This document shows, piece by piece, positions 1 through 10,373 of a DNA stretch of 64,000 nt. The stretch is from Melioribacteraceae bacterium (GTDB taxonomy: Bacteria; Bacteroidota; Ignavibacteria; Ignavibacteriales; Melioribacteraceae): contig JAIOZI010000006.1 of NCBI GenBank assembly GCA_021740785.1, forward strand, positions 40,921 through 104,920, in the 5' to 3' direction. The position numbers and the translations under genes are program-made. The first letter of the stretch is position 1, and each line of letters opens with the position of its first letter. The notes below the pieces were generated by a model. The model searched no databases and had not been told where the DNA came from. It was given only the letters and a program-made list of their open reading frames with translations.

Positions 1-2237
1 AAAGATAAAACAGTTGTACCGAGCAATCCGTAAAGCGTGCTATAGCCGGCGTTTGCATAAATTAGATCCGGTGAGAAAGAAATTTTATATTTATTAACAA
101 GATAATTACCGTCCGAATCCAGAGTTTCTTTAAATATTTTTTCCCTCGGTACAGCAGATAAAGAATCTCCAAGTTCTGAATGCTCACCGAAAATATAGTT
201 GCTGTAATCCTGTTCTGTTGAATCTTGCCCGCTCTCTTTTGTAATATATTGTCCGGCAAAAATTTGGGCTCTTGAACTGCTGTCCGCTGAATCCGGTTCA
301 GCATACTTACTAACGATTAATACATCGGAGTCTGTATAAACCGAATCAACCATTAACTCAACCGAGGAGTCCTTATCAGCTTCTGTTGCGAGTAAATTAG
401 AATCATATTTGTCCGGGTAAACAAGACTTTTCATATATGCGGTCATCGGGAGATCATCAGCAACAGGTTTTGCTTCGAAGGGATTGTTGATTTGATATAT
501 GTTATATCCTTTATCATACAATGAAGTAAATAATAGTTTTTTACCGTCGCGGGAAGTTGAAAGCTGGTTAATTCCATTGAGTGAATTTGTTAATGGATAT
601 GCCGGAATTTCAACCACGCTTGAAATTGTATCCGTTGTTGTTAATTCTATTTTCTTCCTATAAAGATTATCGATTCCATTTTTATCTGAGACGAATAATA
701 TCTCATCCCCCTTTGTTGAAACAACAGCAGATTTCTCATCACTGTATTCCCAATCGGTGATTCGTGTAATTTTTGCAGATTGAATTTTTACTGAATAAAG
801 ATCCAACTGCTTGTAATTGTGTTCATACATAATGAAATTTTCATCAATCTCGTTTTGGTTAACATATTCTCCTCTATCCGATGCAAATAAAATCATATCA
901 CTCAAAGGACCCCATGAAGGATCAAAGTCAGAAAAAATATCATTAGTTAAGTTCACCAAGTTTTTCTTTTCGAGATCATAGTAGTAAATATCCGATTGAT
1001 TAGCGTCATTGCCGTTGAAAGCAATCTTACTTCCGTCAGGAGACCACGCAACAGATTCTATGCCCTCCAGTTTAAGTGGAAGTTCAATGCTTTCTTCCTC
1101 TTCCGTATCAAAAATTACTATGCGATCGAAACCGCTGCTTTTAACCGAGAATGCAATTCTTTTATTATCCGGAGCCCATGTTAACGATGGAAAAAGAACA
1201 TTAAGTTCTTCAAAATCATTGGTTCGTCCACTTTCAATTAATTTCTCGGCTTCGTCGGGATCATTTAAGTCCATAATGTAGATATCTAGAAAAATATCAC
1301 GGTCGGAAATAAAAACAACCTTATCGCCTTGAGGTGAAAGCGCGGGACTAGTATTATAAAATCCGCCAACTTTTTCATTGTCAGTAATTCTTTTGGCGAA
1401 TACTTCAGGGTCTTTTCTCTCTGCAATTTCGGGCCAATATCTTATTTTGATATCTTTTTTCCACCGGTCATTCAATTCTTCAAGATCAAGTCCGATAGTT
1501 GATTTGAAACCTTCTTCAACATTCCCGATACCTTGAATTTTACCAAGCAGTTCACCGATTTTCTCATCGCCGTATTTTTCTGCGATGTACCTGAATAACG
1601 CCTGCCCGCCTCTATAGGCAAAGTAACCATTTAATTGATTTATATCAGGAAGATATTCATTGATGATAGCGTCACGAATAAACATATCCGTATTCGTTTC
1701 CCATCCGCTGGAAAGATATTCAGCCATTCCTTCATGATACCAAATCGGGAGTTGGAGGGTAATTCCTTTTGCAATAATGTTTTGAACAGTGCCGCCGTAA
1801 AGCATATCGCGCATTACACCATGCACCAATTCATGATGAATAACATGCCTGTATTTTTTATAATCACCTTCAAAAGGAAATACTACTCTATTTTTAAACG
1901 GTTCAGTAAAGCCGCCCGTACCCTGACCAATATAGCTGTCGGTTGTGTTTGTTTCCTGAAAGTCGTTGTGAGAATCATATACGATTAGAGATATTCTATT
2001 ATTAATCTTGTAATTAAGAATTTTCTGGATGGACTCCACTGCATCTTCTGCGGCATGTGCGGCAAACTCTGCAATAGTAGATCCGTTTTGATCAAAATAT
2101 ATATCAAAATGCTTAGTTTGGATGTAATACCAGTCATGATTCTTATACTGGACCCTGTTTTGTCCAAACTGTTGAGCATAAATTATATTAGAGATCAGCG
2201 CAAAACAAAAAATTAATAGCAGCGTTAATCTTTTCAT
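1..2237 (-). CDS. Secreted gluzincin-type metallopeptidase with TolB/PD40-like propeller (partial, C-terminus beyond left edge)
   Basis: The frame is open from an ATG at 2237 to the window edge (745 codons visible). The first 21 residues form a signal peptide ending in YAQ. HELVH at residues 135-139, followed by WYHEGMAEY, is the HExxH plus downstream Glu arrangement of peptidase-MA-like gluzincins. From about residue 250 repeated units such as SPQGDKVVFISDRD and SPDGSKIAFNGND are PD40/TolB-type propeller blades. An AGAGG ribosome site lies shortly before the ATG. Family members usually end in an outer-membrane barrel, which would lie outside this window. It follows rnr by 43 bases, so read-through from that operon is possible. 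Substrate unknown. Confidence 0.85.
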   Translation of the reverse strand, partial: MKRLTLLLIFCFALISNIIYAQQFGQNRVQYKNHDWYYIQTKHFDIYFDQNGSTIAEFAAHAAEDAVESIQKILNYKINNRISLIVYDSHNDFQETNTTDSYIGQGTGGFTEPFKNRVVFPFEGDYKKYRHVIHHELVHGVMRDMLYGGTVQNIIAKGITLQLPIWYHEGMAEYLSSGWETNTDMFIRDAIINEYLPDINQLNGYFAYRGGQALFRYIAEKYGDEKIGELLGKIQGIGNVEEGFKSTIGLDLEELNDRWKKDIKIRYWPEIAERKDPEVFAKRITDNEKVGGFYNTSPALSPQGDKVVFISDRDIFLDIYIMDLNDPDEAEKLIESGRTNDFEELNVLFPSLTWAPDNKRIAFSVKSSGFDRIVIFDTEEEESIELPLKLEGIESVAWSPDGSKIAFNGNDANQSDIYYYDLEKKNLVNLTNDIFSDFDPSWGPLSDMILFASDRGEYVNQNEIDENFIMYEHNYKQLDLYSVKIQSAKITRITDWEYSDEKSAVVSTKGDEILFVSDKNGIDNLYRKKIELTTTDTISSVVEIPAYPLTNSLNGINQLSTSRDGKKLLFTSLYDKGYNIYQINNPFEAKPVADDLPMTAYMKSLVYPDKYDSNLLATEADKDSSVELMVDSVYTDSDVLIVSKYAEPDSADSSSRAQIFAGQYITKESGQDSTEQDYSNYIFGEHSELGDSLSAVPREKIFKETLDSDGNYLVNKYKISFSPDLIYANAGYSTLYGLLGTTVLS

Positions 2238-2280
2238 CTAAACCTCTTTCAATTTTATCTTAATTATATGAGAAAAATGA

Positions 2281-4377
2281 TTAATCTAAAAGGATGAAAT
2301 CAATCTCTCTTTTTTCTTGATCTACACGAACAACACGAACATTAATTTTATCGCCCAATCGAAATCTTCGTTTAGTTGTCTTCCCGATTAGGGAATAATT
2401 TTTTTCATCAAAAATATAATAATCATCGTCAAGATCTTTCAAGCGCACAAGACCTTCGGATAAATTTTGACTTATCTTAACGAAGAATCCGAAATTTGTT
2501 ATTCCCGAAATAACTGCACGAAATTCCTGCCCGACCTGGCTCTGCATATATTCAATTTGTTTTATTTTGATCGATTCTCTTTCTGCTGTAACCGCATTTC
2601 TCTCCTGCGCAGATGAATGATCGCAGATATAATCGAGCTGTGCTTTATTGTATCGATTCTTTCTGTTGTTCTCGACATAGTCAAATATCAAACGATGAAC
2701 AGCTAAATCCGGGTAACGCCGAATCGGGGAAGTAAAATGGGTGTAGTGTTTAAATCCCAAACCATAATGCCCGATATTATCAGCAGAATAGACTGCTTTT
2801 GCCATTGAACGAATCGCAACATCGTTTATTAACGACTCCTCTTCAGTTCCTTCAACTTTTTCGAGTAATGCCTGAAACTGTTTTGAATTATTTGCTGAAT
2901 TTGTGTCGAATGTATAACCCAATGATTTTACAAAATTCGAAAATTCCTGCAGCTTTTCATGATCGGGAAGATCATGTACTCTATAAACAAACGGGAAGGG
3001 ATTTTTGTTCGATTTATCTTTTACATGTTTTGCAACTATTTGGTTTGCCAGAAGCATGAATTCTTCAACAAGTTTATGACTGTCTTTAATTTGCTTAACT
3101 TTTATATCTTTTGTCTCACCATTTTCATTTAGTTCAAATTCAACTTCCGGTGTATGAAAATTTATACTCCCTTTTGATATCCGCTTAGATCTTAATTTTT
3201 TAGCTAGTTCATTCAACTCAATCAGTTCTTTTGAAAATTCACCTTCACCGGAATCCAGAATTTTTTGAACTTCGTTGTAAGTGAATCTCCGCTTACTATT
3301 GATTACTGATTTTTTTATAGTATAATTTTCCACTTTTACACGACTATTTAATTCAGCAATTACCGAGTATGTAAGCCGATCTTCATTCGGAACCAGCGAA
3401 CAAATTTCATTCGATAACTTTTCATGAAGCATAGGAATTACCTTCCCAACAAAATAAACGCTTGTAGCTCGTTTGAATGCTTCGTTATCAATTTCAGAAC
3501 CTTGAGTGACGTAATGTGAAACATCCGCAATATGAATTCCCACTTCATAATTCCCGTTGGCAAGTTTTTCGATTGAGACAGCATCATCAAAATCTTTTGC
3601 ATCATCGGGATCAATCGTAAAAATATTTTTATTTCTTAAATCAAGCCGGCTCTTCAATTCTGCTTCATCCAAATCGATTTCTACCTGTTTTGTTTCCTCT
3701 TCTACTTTCATAGGGAATTTGTATGTGAGATTAAATTCTCTTGCCAGCGCAGAAACCTCTGCATCGTAAGTTCCCGACTTACCGAGTATCTCCTTCACCC
3801 TGCCTTCCGGGTTTAATTGTTTGTCGAACCATTCAATATCGGATACAACTACCTTGTCTTTATTTTTAGCACCGTATAAATATTCAGAAGATATATAAAT
3901 ATCGCGGTGAATCATCGGATCATCAGGTTCAACAAAATAAAATGATTTCGTCTTTCTCAATATTCCCACTATTTCGGTTTTACTTCTTTCAACTATATCA
4001 ATTATTCTTCCCTCAAGATTTTTTCCTCTTTGTGTTGCAAGGAGTTCAACTTCAACCTTATCGCCGTGAAGTGCCGTGTGTAAATATTTTTCCGGAATGA
4101 AAATGTCTTTGAGATTTTTATTTTCCAGTATAACAAAACCAAATGTAGCGCTATCGGAAAGCTGCAGGGTACCAATAAGTTTTTCACTCATAGATTTATT
4201 TAATTGAAACCGCTTTCCTATTTTTTTTAGAAATCCTTCTTTCTCAAGATTGTGCATAATTTCTTTCAATTGAGCGTACTCATGCGGATCGGTCAAATCT
4301 AATTTCTTAGAAAGTTGTTTAGCCTTAATAGCCGTTGAATGATTATTCTTAAAGAATGCTTTAATTTTATTTTTCAT
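2281..4377 (-). CDS. rnr: Ribonuclease R
   Basis: A processive 3'-5' exoribonuclease of the RNase II/RNB family that degrades structured RNA. At 698 residues it is normal for a compact RNase R. In order it shows an N-terminal winged helix (about 1-65), two cold-shock/OB domains (about 70-210), the RNB catalytic domain with the metal-binding run TIDPDDAKDFDDAVS (near residue 255), and a C-terminal S1 domain beginning GQEFRAVISGITNFGFFVKI. The start codon abuts the tamB stop with a one-base overlap, so it is the distal gene of the rfaE1-rfaE2-tamB transcript. The lysine-rich tail of enteric RNase R is absent. Confidence 0.96.
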   Translation of the reverse strand: MKNKIKAFFKNNHSTAIKAKQLSKKLDLTDPHEYAQLKEIMHNLEKEGFLKKIGKRFQLNKSMSEKLIGTLQLSDSATFGFVILENKNLKDIFIPEKYLHTALHGDKVEVELLATQRGKNLEGRIIDIVERSKTEIVGILRKTKSFYFVEPDDPMIHRDIYISSEYLYGAKNKDKVVVSDIEWFDKQLNPEGRVKEILGKSGTYDAEVSALAREFNLTYKFPMKVEEETKQVEIDLDEAELKSRLDLRNKNIFTIDPDDAKDFDDAVSIEKLANGNYEVGIHIADVSHYVTQGSEIDNEAFKRATSVYFVGKVIPMLHEKLSNEICSLVPNEDRLTYSVIAELNSRVKVENYTIKKSVINSKRRFTYNEVQKILDSGEGEFSKELIELNELAKKLRSKRISKGSINFHTPEVEFELNENGETKDIKVKQIKDSHKLVEEFMLLANQIVAKHVKDKSNKNPFPFVYRVHDLPDHEKLQEFSNFVKSLGYTFDTNSANNSKQFQALLEKVEGTEEESLINDVAIRSMAKAVYSADNIGHYGLGFKHYTHFTSPIRRYPDLAVHRLIFDYVENNRKNRYNKAQLDYICDHSSAQERNAVTAERESIKIKQIEYMQSQVGQEFRAVISGITNFGFFVKISQNLSEGLVRLKDLDDDYYIFDEKNYSLIGKTTKRRFRLGDKINVRVVRVDQEKREIDFILLD

Positions 4378-7300
4378 TAGAATTCAAACCTATATTTTAA
4401 TCCGAGTTCATTAATTTTGTCTTCCAAACTGTAAGTCTGCACAATAGGATCTTTTCGTTCAATCCTGATAGAAAAATTTCTATTGAATATATATTCAATA
4501 CGAATATTAGCACGATTTACATTTTGAAAAACTTCTGTTGTTCCGCCGATACTGTAACGGATTTTTTGAATTTTACCCGACACACTAAACTTTGTAGATT
4601 CACCGGATTGCCGGAAAGATATATTGTTAACAACATCTCCCACCGCAGAGTTTACGAATCCTGTTACTAAACTTCCGACAAAATAAGATGCCGTATTACT
4701 AAGCTCACCGGCAAGTTGATTTTTATCACCCGATGTTAGATCATCCCGGAATTTTCCTACAAGAATAAATGAGAATGCATCGGCTGCGTCATAACGGTTA
4801 TCGGCAATATCATTTTCTATATTCCGGGTTCCTATATATACTGCAATATTATCGGGATCGGAAGATAAACTTTGACCCAACTTGCTGAGTGGTCCTTGTA
4901 ATTTAAATTTTACCGCAACTTCCTGTGTAGTTTCCGGGTTATTTGGCGGGCTGTATTCATTCCTGTAAACCGCAACGATATCTAAATAAGGATCGGTAAC
5001 ATCTGATTCGAATCTGATAGAACCCTGCGCTTCAAATATTTTGAAAAATTCAAGCTTTGATCCTTGTAAAAGATCGAATGAACCCTGTGCAACTAAGTTG
5101 CCGTCAATGTTTTCATATCTTAAATTGCCTGCAACTTCTACAATTAATTTTTGATTTGCAGCTTGAGATAAAATAAATGTTATTGTTGCATCATCCACAA
5201 CCCGGATTTCTATTTCATAATCGAGATATGCAAAGATGGATTTTTTAGCAGCCTTGTTATTAAGCGTATCTTTGGCTGCCAGCAAATCTTCAAGTTGAAT
5301 AAAATTCCTTTTTATTTTAGTTGTATCTTCAATGAACACAAAATTAATATTCTCTGATGAGGTATAACCTTCCTGTCCGGATGTAAAAACCATATCGGTT
5401 TGTCTTAAAAGTATTATTGCTTTTAGAAACGGTTTGCCGTTTTTGAAACCAAGGTTCCAATTACCTTCGCTTCCAACAAGAAGATGTCCGTAGATACTGG
5501 GGTTAACTGCTTTAGTTTTTGGACCCAGTAAAGCAATTTCGCCGAAGAAATTTAAATCGGCATCCGAAATCTTAAATTCGTCCAGAGTAAGATAACCTGC
5601 TCCATACATGATTCCGCCTCTTCTTTCACCGCCGGCATTTTGAATTATTAAACTATCCAAAGTAACCGTTTGATTTTTGAAGTTAGTACGCAGCCCGAAG
5701 GCATAGTCGAGATTATTAGCACGTGCAGTAAAAAATCCGTTAAGAATTGCAAATGTGCCGGTGAATCTAAGGTCTTGATAATTGCCTCCAATTTGCAGAT
5801 CGGCTTTTAGTTGTCCTCTTTGATTTTGAATCGCAGGCAGTAAACTACCAAATGCACGCAGGTCAAATCCTGAAGAGGTAAAATCGATGTCAAATTCTTT
5901 ATCCGAACTCATTCTTTCTTCTGAAGATGTAAAAGAAAGATTAATTGGTATATTTCCCACAATTTTTAATCTTGGGTTATCCATGTTATATGTTGTATCC
6001 AGGAAACTGATATTAACATCAAGGTTTTCATCAAAGTAATTAAAAGTAGAACTCAAGGTTCCGAGTTTTACATTCGCATATTCAACTTCATTAACACTGA
6101 AGTCCGCTGTTATTTCCGGTTTATCCAATGTTCCGTGGATTTTTGAGAAGAAATTTATATCGGCGCTCAGTCTTTGTCCCCCGGTGCCCGTTAATAATTT
6201 ACTAATAACTCTGCCGGGAACATTAGTTGCAAAAATTGAAAAGTTCTGATCGCCGTTAGGTTTAATTTCTCCGTCAATATTTATTTTTGCATTATCGTTT
6301 ACCAATTCAAGGTTATCAACCTTTAAGCTGTTAGGAGTAAATTCTATCGAAACCTGGTCCTTGTTTGCCCATTGAATTCCGTTATAGTCTGCAGAAAGTC
6401 TATCGAATAAAATTCTCTGTTTCTCCGGTTCCATCAAAATTTGACCTTCCAATACAGTGGTCAAAAGGCTGTCGATTTGGGTATCAATATTAAATATTAC
6501 TTTACTTTGGTTGAATATAAAGTCGGTTGAAAAGTTTTTAATATCGGAGCCGGCATAAATTCTTTCGCCTGTAAGAGACAGCGCGCCGAACAGGTTATCG
6601 AATTCAACCTTTTGATTATTCCTGCTGAAATTCATATCGACCAGCAGATTATTGAAATAAAAAACCTTATCATCATTCACATTAACGAAATATTCAATAT
6701 CCATTTCGCTGTTGATAGAAAAATTAGATGAATCATTATTAATACTTCCGTTACCCGATCCGATGATATCAAGTTTTTCCATTCCCATGAATAGGGCAAT
6801 AAGACTGAAATCATTGAATTTAAAATCGAAATCAATATCAATCTCATTATTTATAACCGGTTCAAGAATGATTTCTTTATCAACTATAACCGTTGCAGAA
6901 TCACTTAACACAGAAAGCGGATTCAGTTCGGCTGCTTTCATCTCAATTATCCCGGAAACAGTTTCTGCCTCATAGGCAATGAGTTTAATTGTTTCATCAA
7001 GTTCGAATTTACCGTTGATATTTAAGTCAACAAAATCAGAAATAAGACTAAGCATTCTAGTTGAATCATCTTTTTCAATTACCAATTCCATTCGAGCATC
7101 ACTAATCAGCTTCTGTTCAAAATAAGAAGTATCCATAATTATTACAACTTTGCCAGAGAGCGAATCGAGATCAAAACTTCTACCTGAAGCTGTAAAATTA
7201 AAATTAAGATCAGAATTTTTAGTAGAATCATCCATAAATTTCTGTAGATCGAGATTTTTAAAATCACCGGTAAAATTATAGAGGGGGGAGTTATGTTCAT

Positions 7301-8894
7301 CAAAGTAGAAGCTTCCGGTTAAATCGAGTTTGGAATTGTTTATAGAAAAATCCGTATCCAGGTTAATTAATTTAGATGAAGCAACGGTTGCAAGGTTTAG
7401 AGAATCAATTCTTATATCGCCGATTCTCGTATAAAGTGAATTTAATTTTAAATCCATATTTAAAGTTTCGGGATCCGTTCCACTGCCGATTATTTTTCCT
7501 TTTACATTTATATCTGTTGGTGTATTTATAACCGGCGCTAAATCAAGTTTCTTGGCAGCAAAGTCAATATCGTACTTCATAAATTCCGATTGAAAATTTA
7601 AACTCGATTTAGCTTGAAAATTACCTTTTCCAATATCGCTTTTAATATCGGCAAAAAACTTGGTCGGTTCGCCAATATACTTGCCGGTAAAATTTGTTAA
7701 AGAAAGGTTTTTATATTCGGGCAAATCCAAACTCGGAAGCAATTTGTTCGCATCGCTGTAAACTATTTTCGAAGGTTCGATAAATGCGTCGATATATAAT
7801 TCCCCGGGTGTGTGCAATTTTTTAAGTGAGCCTGTAATAGATATGTTTGTATTACCGTACAATAATCTTAGATTTTTTATATCAAAGTTTCCGAATTTTC
7901 CTTCGGCTGTTAACGCAAGTGATGGTTTACCGTTTAGCATATCGGTTGAAGTGATGAATGAATTTAAGTCGGTGAATGCAAAATCATGCGCATAAAGTTC
8001 AAGAAATAGAGGGTAGTTTTTGAATTTATACAGATCAACTTCGCCGAATAGATTTAAACTGTCAAGCCGCGCATTAATATCTATATTAGAGCTATCCGTA
8101 CTTATGTGAAGATTCTGTACTTCAGCATATTTATCCGTGATGTTGAAAATACCGGTAAGCTCATTCAGTTTGAACCTAGAGAGATTGGGAGAAGCGGACA
8201 TGCTTTTAATGTAAAGCTGGTATTCCGCATCCTTTGGATTTGCTTTTGCGGCAGCTTGTAGGTTCAGATTTCTTAATTCAAGATCATCTGTATTCAGAAC
8301 TAAATATTCTTTCTCATTCTCTCTATTCTCAAATGTTTTTTGGATGAGGTTCAAATTAGCAATTGAAAAATCTGCAAGCGTTATTCTATATGAAAAACCT
8401 TCTCCGCTTGATTCCGATTCAACAGTTTTAACTGTATCCTCTTCAATTGAGATTGAATCATCTTCTGCTGATTCAGATAATTTCGAAATATTCCAATTTC
8501 CGTTTTCATCCTCAAGAATATTTATCCGGATATTTTTTAATCCGAGTTTTCGGATGTAAATGTTTTTTTCAATTAGACGCAGCGGACTAGTTTTTAATTC
8601 AATTCTATCAGCATAGAGAAGCGTATCTTGATCAATAACCAATGAGGTGTTCGTTAATATGAGTGAGGTAAGAATTGTCCCGTCTATCTTTTCAATATTG
8701 AATTCACCGTTAACCGCCGAGTTTACCTCAGTGATAACCCGGTTTCTCAACATTTCCCGGAATGTTGATGTCTGTGAAAAGCCGAAAAGAATCAACAATA
8801 AAATTATAATCCCAATACCAAAGCCGATAAACCAATTTATAATTCTTTTGTATAACGGTTTTTTTGTTTTTGTATCTTTTTTCTTTTCACTCAT
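4377..8894 (-). CDS. tamB: TamB-family translocation and assembly module protein (DUF490)
   Basis: A very large (1505 residues) inner-membrane-anchored periplasmic protein. After a Lys-rich cytoplasmic stretch, one membrane helix lies at about residues 20-42. The rest is a long series of beta-rich AsmA/DUF490-type repeats (LxLxNLxL, GxFxxxN patterns), and the C-terminal DUF490 domain ends in an aromatic strand (LKYRFEF). TamB-like proteins form a hydrophobic groove across the periplasm and take part in outer-membrane protein assembly or lipid transport. It overlaps rfaE2 by 8 bases and rnr by 1, so it is translationally coupled to heptose genes. No TamA-type partner is adjacent, but bamA lies in the next operon. 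Confidence 0.9.
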   Translation of the reverse strand: MSEKKKDTKTKKPLYKRIINWFIGFGIGIIILLLILFGFSQTSTFREMLRNRVITEVNSAVNGEFNIEKIDGTILTSLILTNTSLVIDQDTLLYADRIELKTSPLRLIEKNIYIRKLGLKNIRINILEDENGNWNISKLSESAEDDSISIEEDTVKTVESESSGEGFSYRITLADFSIANLNLIQKTFENRENEKEYLVLNTDDLELRNLNLQAAAKANPKDAEYQLYIKSMSASPNLSRFKLNELTGIFNITDKYAEVQNLHISTDSSNIDINARLDSLNLFGEVDLYKFKNYPLFLELYAHDFAFTDLNSFITSTDMLNGKPSLALTAEGKFGNFDIKNLRLLYGNTNISITGSLKKLHTPGELYIDAFIEPSKIVYSDANKLLPSLDLPEYKNLSLTNFTGKYIGEPTKFFADIKSDIGKGNFQAKSSLNFQSEFMKYDIDFAAKKLDLAPVINTPTDINVKGKIIGSGTDPETLNMDLKLNSLYTRIGDIRIDSLNLATVASSKLINLDTDFSINNSKLDLTGSFYFDEHNSPLYNFTGDFKNLDLQKFMDDSTKNSDLNFNFTASGRSFDLDSLSGKVVIIMDTSYFEQKLISDARMELVIEKDDSTRMLSLISDFVDLNINGKFELDETIKLIAYEAETVSGIIEMKAAELNPLSVLSDSATVIVDKEIILEPVINNEIDIDFDFKFNDFSLIALFMGMEKLDIIGSGNGSINNDSSNFSINSEMDIEYFVNVNDDKVFYFNNLLVDMNFSRNNQKVEFDNLFGALSLTGERIYAGSDIKNFSTDFIFNQSKVIFNIDTQIDSLLTTVLEGQILMEPEKQRILFDRLSADYNGIQWANKDQVSIEFTPNSLKVDNLELVNDNAKINIDGEIKPNGDQNFSIFATNVPGRVISKLLTGTGGQRLSADINFFSKIHGTLDKPEITADFSVNEVEYANVKLGTLSSTFNYFDENLDVNISFLDTTYNMDNPRLKIVGNIPINLSFTSSEERMSSDKEFDIDFTSSGFDLRAFGSLLPAIQNQRGQLKADLQIGGNYQDLRFTGTFAILNGFFTARANNLDYAFGLRTNFKNQTVTLDSLIIQNAGGERRGGIMYGAGYLTLDEFKISDADLNFFGEIALLGPKTKAVNPSIYGHLLVGSEGNWNLGFKNGKPFLKAIILLRQTDMVFTSGQEGYTSSENINFVFIEDTTKIKRNFIQLEDLLAAKDTLNNKAAKKSIFAYLDYEIEIRVVDDATITFILSQAANQKLIVEVAGNLRYENIDGNLVAQGSFDLLQGSKLEFFKIFEAQGSIRFESDVTDPYLDIVAVYRNEYSPPNNPETTQEVAVKFKLQGPLSKLGQSLSSDPDNIAVYIGTRNIENDIADNRYDAADAFSFILVGKFRDDLTSGDKNQLAGELSNTASYFVGSLVTGFVNSAVGDVVNNISFRQSGESTKFSVSGKIQKIRYSIGGTTEVFQNVNRANIRIEYIFNRNFSIRIERKDPIVQTYSLEDKINELGLKYRFEF

Positions 8895-9381
8895 TAGTTT
8901 TTTTATAAGTCTCTATTATTTTCTTAATAATTTTTGATGTAGATTGTTCGGTAATAAATTCAATTCGTTTAATTTCGCCTCCATTGGAATCAACAACATC
9001 CTTGCCTACGATATTTTCTGCCGACCAATCTGCGCCTTTAACCAACACACTTGGAATAATATCAGATATAATTTCAAGCGGTGTGTCTTCATCAAAAAAC
9101 GTAACATAATCAACGCATCTTAAGTTAGACATCACAAATGCGCGCTCTTCTTCTTTAATTATAGGTCGATTTTTCCCCTTAATTCTTCTTACAGAAGCAT
9201 CGGTGTTTAATGCAACTAAAAGAATATCACCGGCAGATTTGGCTTTGTTCAAATAATCAACATGACCTGCATGAATTATATCGAAGCATCCATTTGTAAA
9301 TACAATTTTTTTGCCTTCCAGTTTCAACTTTTTTACAAGGGCAATTAATTCATTTCTATCTTTAATAATTCTAGCTCTCAT
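8887..9381 (-). CDS. rfaE2: D-glycero-beta-D-manno-heptose 1-phosphate adenylyltransferase
   Basis: A nucleotidyltransferase of 164 residues, the usual length for a stand-alone RfaE domain II. TNGCFDIIHAGHVDYLNKAK at about residues 29-48 contains the cytidylyltransferase HxGH signature (HAGH). The family transfers AMP from ATP to heptose 1-phosphate to make ADP-heptose for the LPS inner core. The gene overlaps rfaE1 by 4 bases (ATGA) and tamB by 8. E. coli fuses the kinase and adenylyltransferase as HldE. Here they are separate genes. Confidence 0.94.
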   Translation of the reverse strand: MRARIIKDRNELIALVKKLKLEGKKIVFTNGCFDIIHAGHVDYLNKAKSAGDILLVALNTDASVRRIKGKNRPIIKEEERAFVMSNLRCVDYVTFFDEDTPLEIISDIIPSVLVKGADWSAENIVGKDVVDSNGGEIKRIEFITEQSTSKIIKKIIETYKKTNE

Positions 9382-10373
9382 TCCAATTCTTTCCTAACTG
9401 TGTTGAATAATTTTTCCAATTCAATAGGAACGATTCCGACTTCTTCGCAGACCAATCCACCTGCATAATTTGCGAGGTAAGCTGCTTCTTGAATTTCGGC
9501 ACCGGCTGCTAATGCTAATGTTAATGTTGAAATTACCGTGTCGCCTGCTCCTGAAACATCGGCAACTTTTCGTGCTTTTGTAGGAATATTAATCTCATCA
9601 GCATTTTTCTGAAATAAAATTATTCCGTGCTTACCTAATGTTAGCAAAACAAATTGAGAATTTAATTTTAATAACATTTTTTTCCCGGCAGCAACGGCAT
9701 CTTCGTGATTCGATATTCTAATTCCCAAAGCATTTTCTGTTTCGCTTTTGTTCGGTTTGAATAGAGTAACATTTTCAAACTGAAAAAAGTTTTTGAATTT
9801 GGGATCAACAGTAATAAGAATATTTTTTTTGTTTGCCGCGGTTATTATTTCCTTTATAAGCGAATCTGTTAAAACGCCTTTATTATAATCTTGCAAAATG
9901 ATTCCATCTAAATTGTCGGTTTGTTGCAGTATAAAGTCAGCAAGCTTTTTTTCGGTATCAGCCGATATGTCGGTTTTAATTTCGCGGTCAATTCTTACTA
10001 CATGCTGATCATTTGCAATCACCCTGGTCTTTGAAGTGGTAGGACGATTATCGTCAATAAGAATTCCCGCACTGTTGATTCCGGCTTCACTCATAAGCTC
10101 GTTGAATTTTAGTCCATCCGTATCATTTCCAATTATACCGATAGGAACCGGTTCGCCGCCGAGCTTAAGAACATTTAATGCAACATTTGCGGCGCCGCCA
10201 AAACGAAAAAATTCATTATCAATTTCAACAACCGGTACCGGGGCTTCGGGGGAGACTCTACTTACATCACCCCAAAGATATGCGTCAAGCATCATGTCTC
10301 CAATTACCGCAATTCGTTTACCGGCGAATTTATTTTTAAGTGAATCGAGTCTTTGTTTAGAGAAGCTATTCAT
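9378..10373 (-). CDS. rfaE1: D-glycero-beta-D-manno-heptose-7-phosphate kinase
   Basis: A PfkB/ribokinase-family sugar kinase of 331 residues. Visible motifs are GDMMLDAYLWG and VSPEAPVPVVEID near the N-terminus, which are typical of RfaE domain I, and DVSGAGDTVISTLTLAL near residue 275, which carries the catalytic Asp of the PfkB signature 2. It phosphorylates heptose 7-phosphate at O-1. Its start overlaps the upstream propeller gene by 4 bases and its end overlaps rfaE2 by 4, so all three are translationally coupled. Confidence 0.94.
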   Translation of the reverse strand: MNSFSKQRLDSLKNKFAGKRIAVIGDMMLDAYLWGDVSRVSPEAPVPVVEIDNEFFRFGGAANVALNVLKLGGEPVPIGIIGNDTDGLKFNELMSEAGINSAGILIDDNRPTTSKTRVIANDQHVVRIDREIKTDISADTEKKLADFILQQTDNLDGIILQDYNKGVLTDSLIKEIITAANKKNILITVDPKFKNFFQFENVTLFKPNKSETENALGIRISNHEDAVAAGKKMLLKLNSQFVLLTLGKHGIILFQKNADEINIPTKARKVADVSGAGDTVISTLTLALAAGAEIQEAAYLANYAGGLVCEEVGIVPIELEKLFNTVRKELE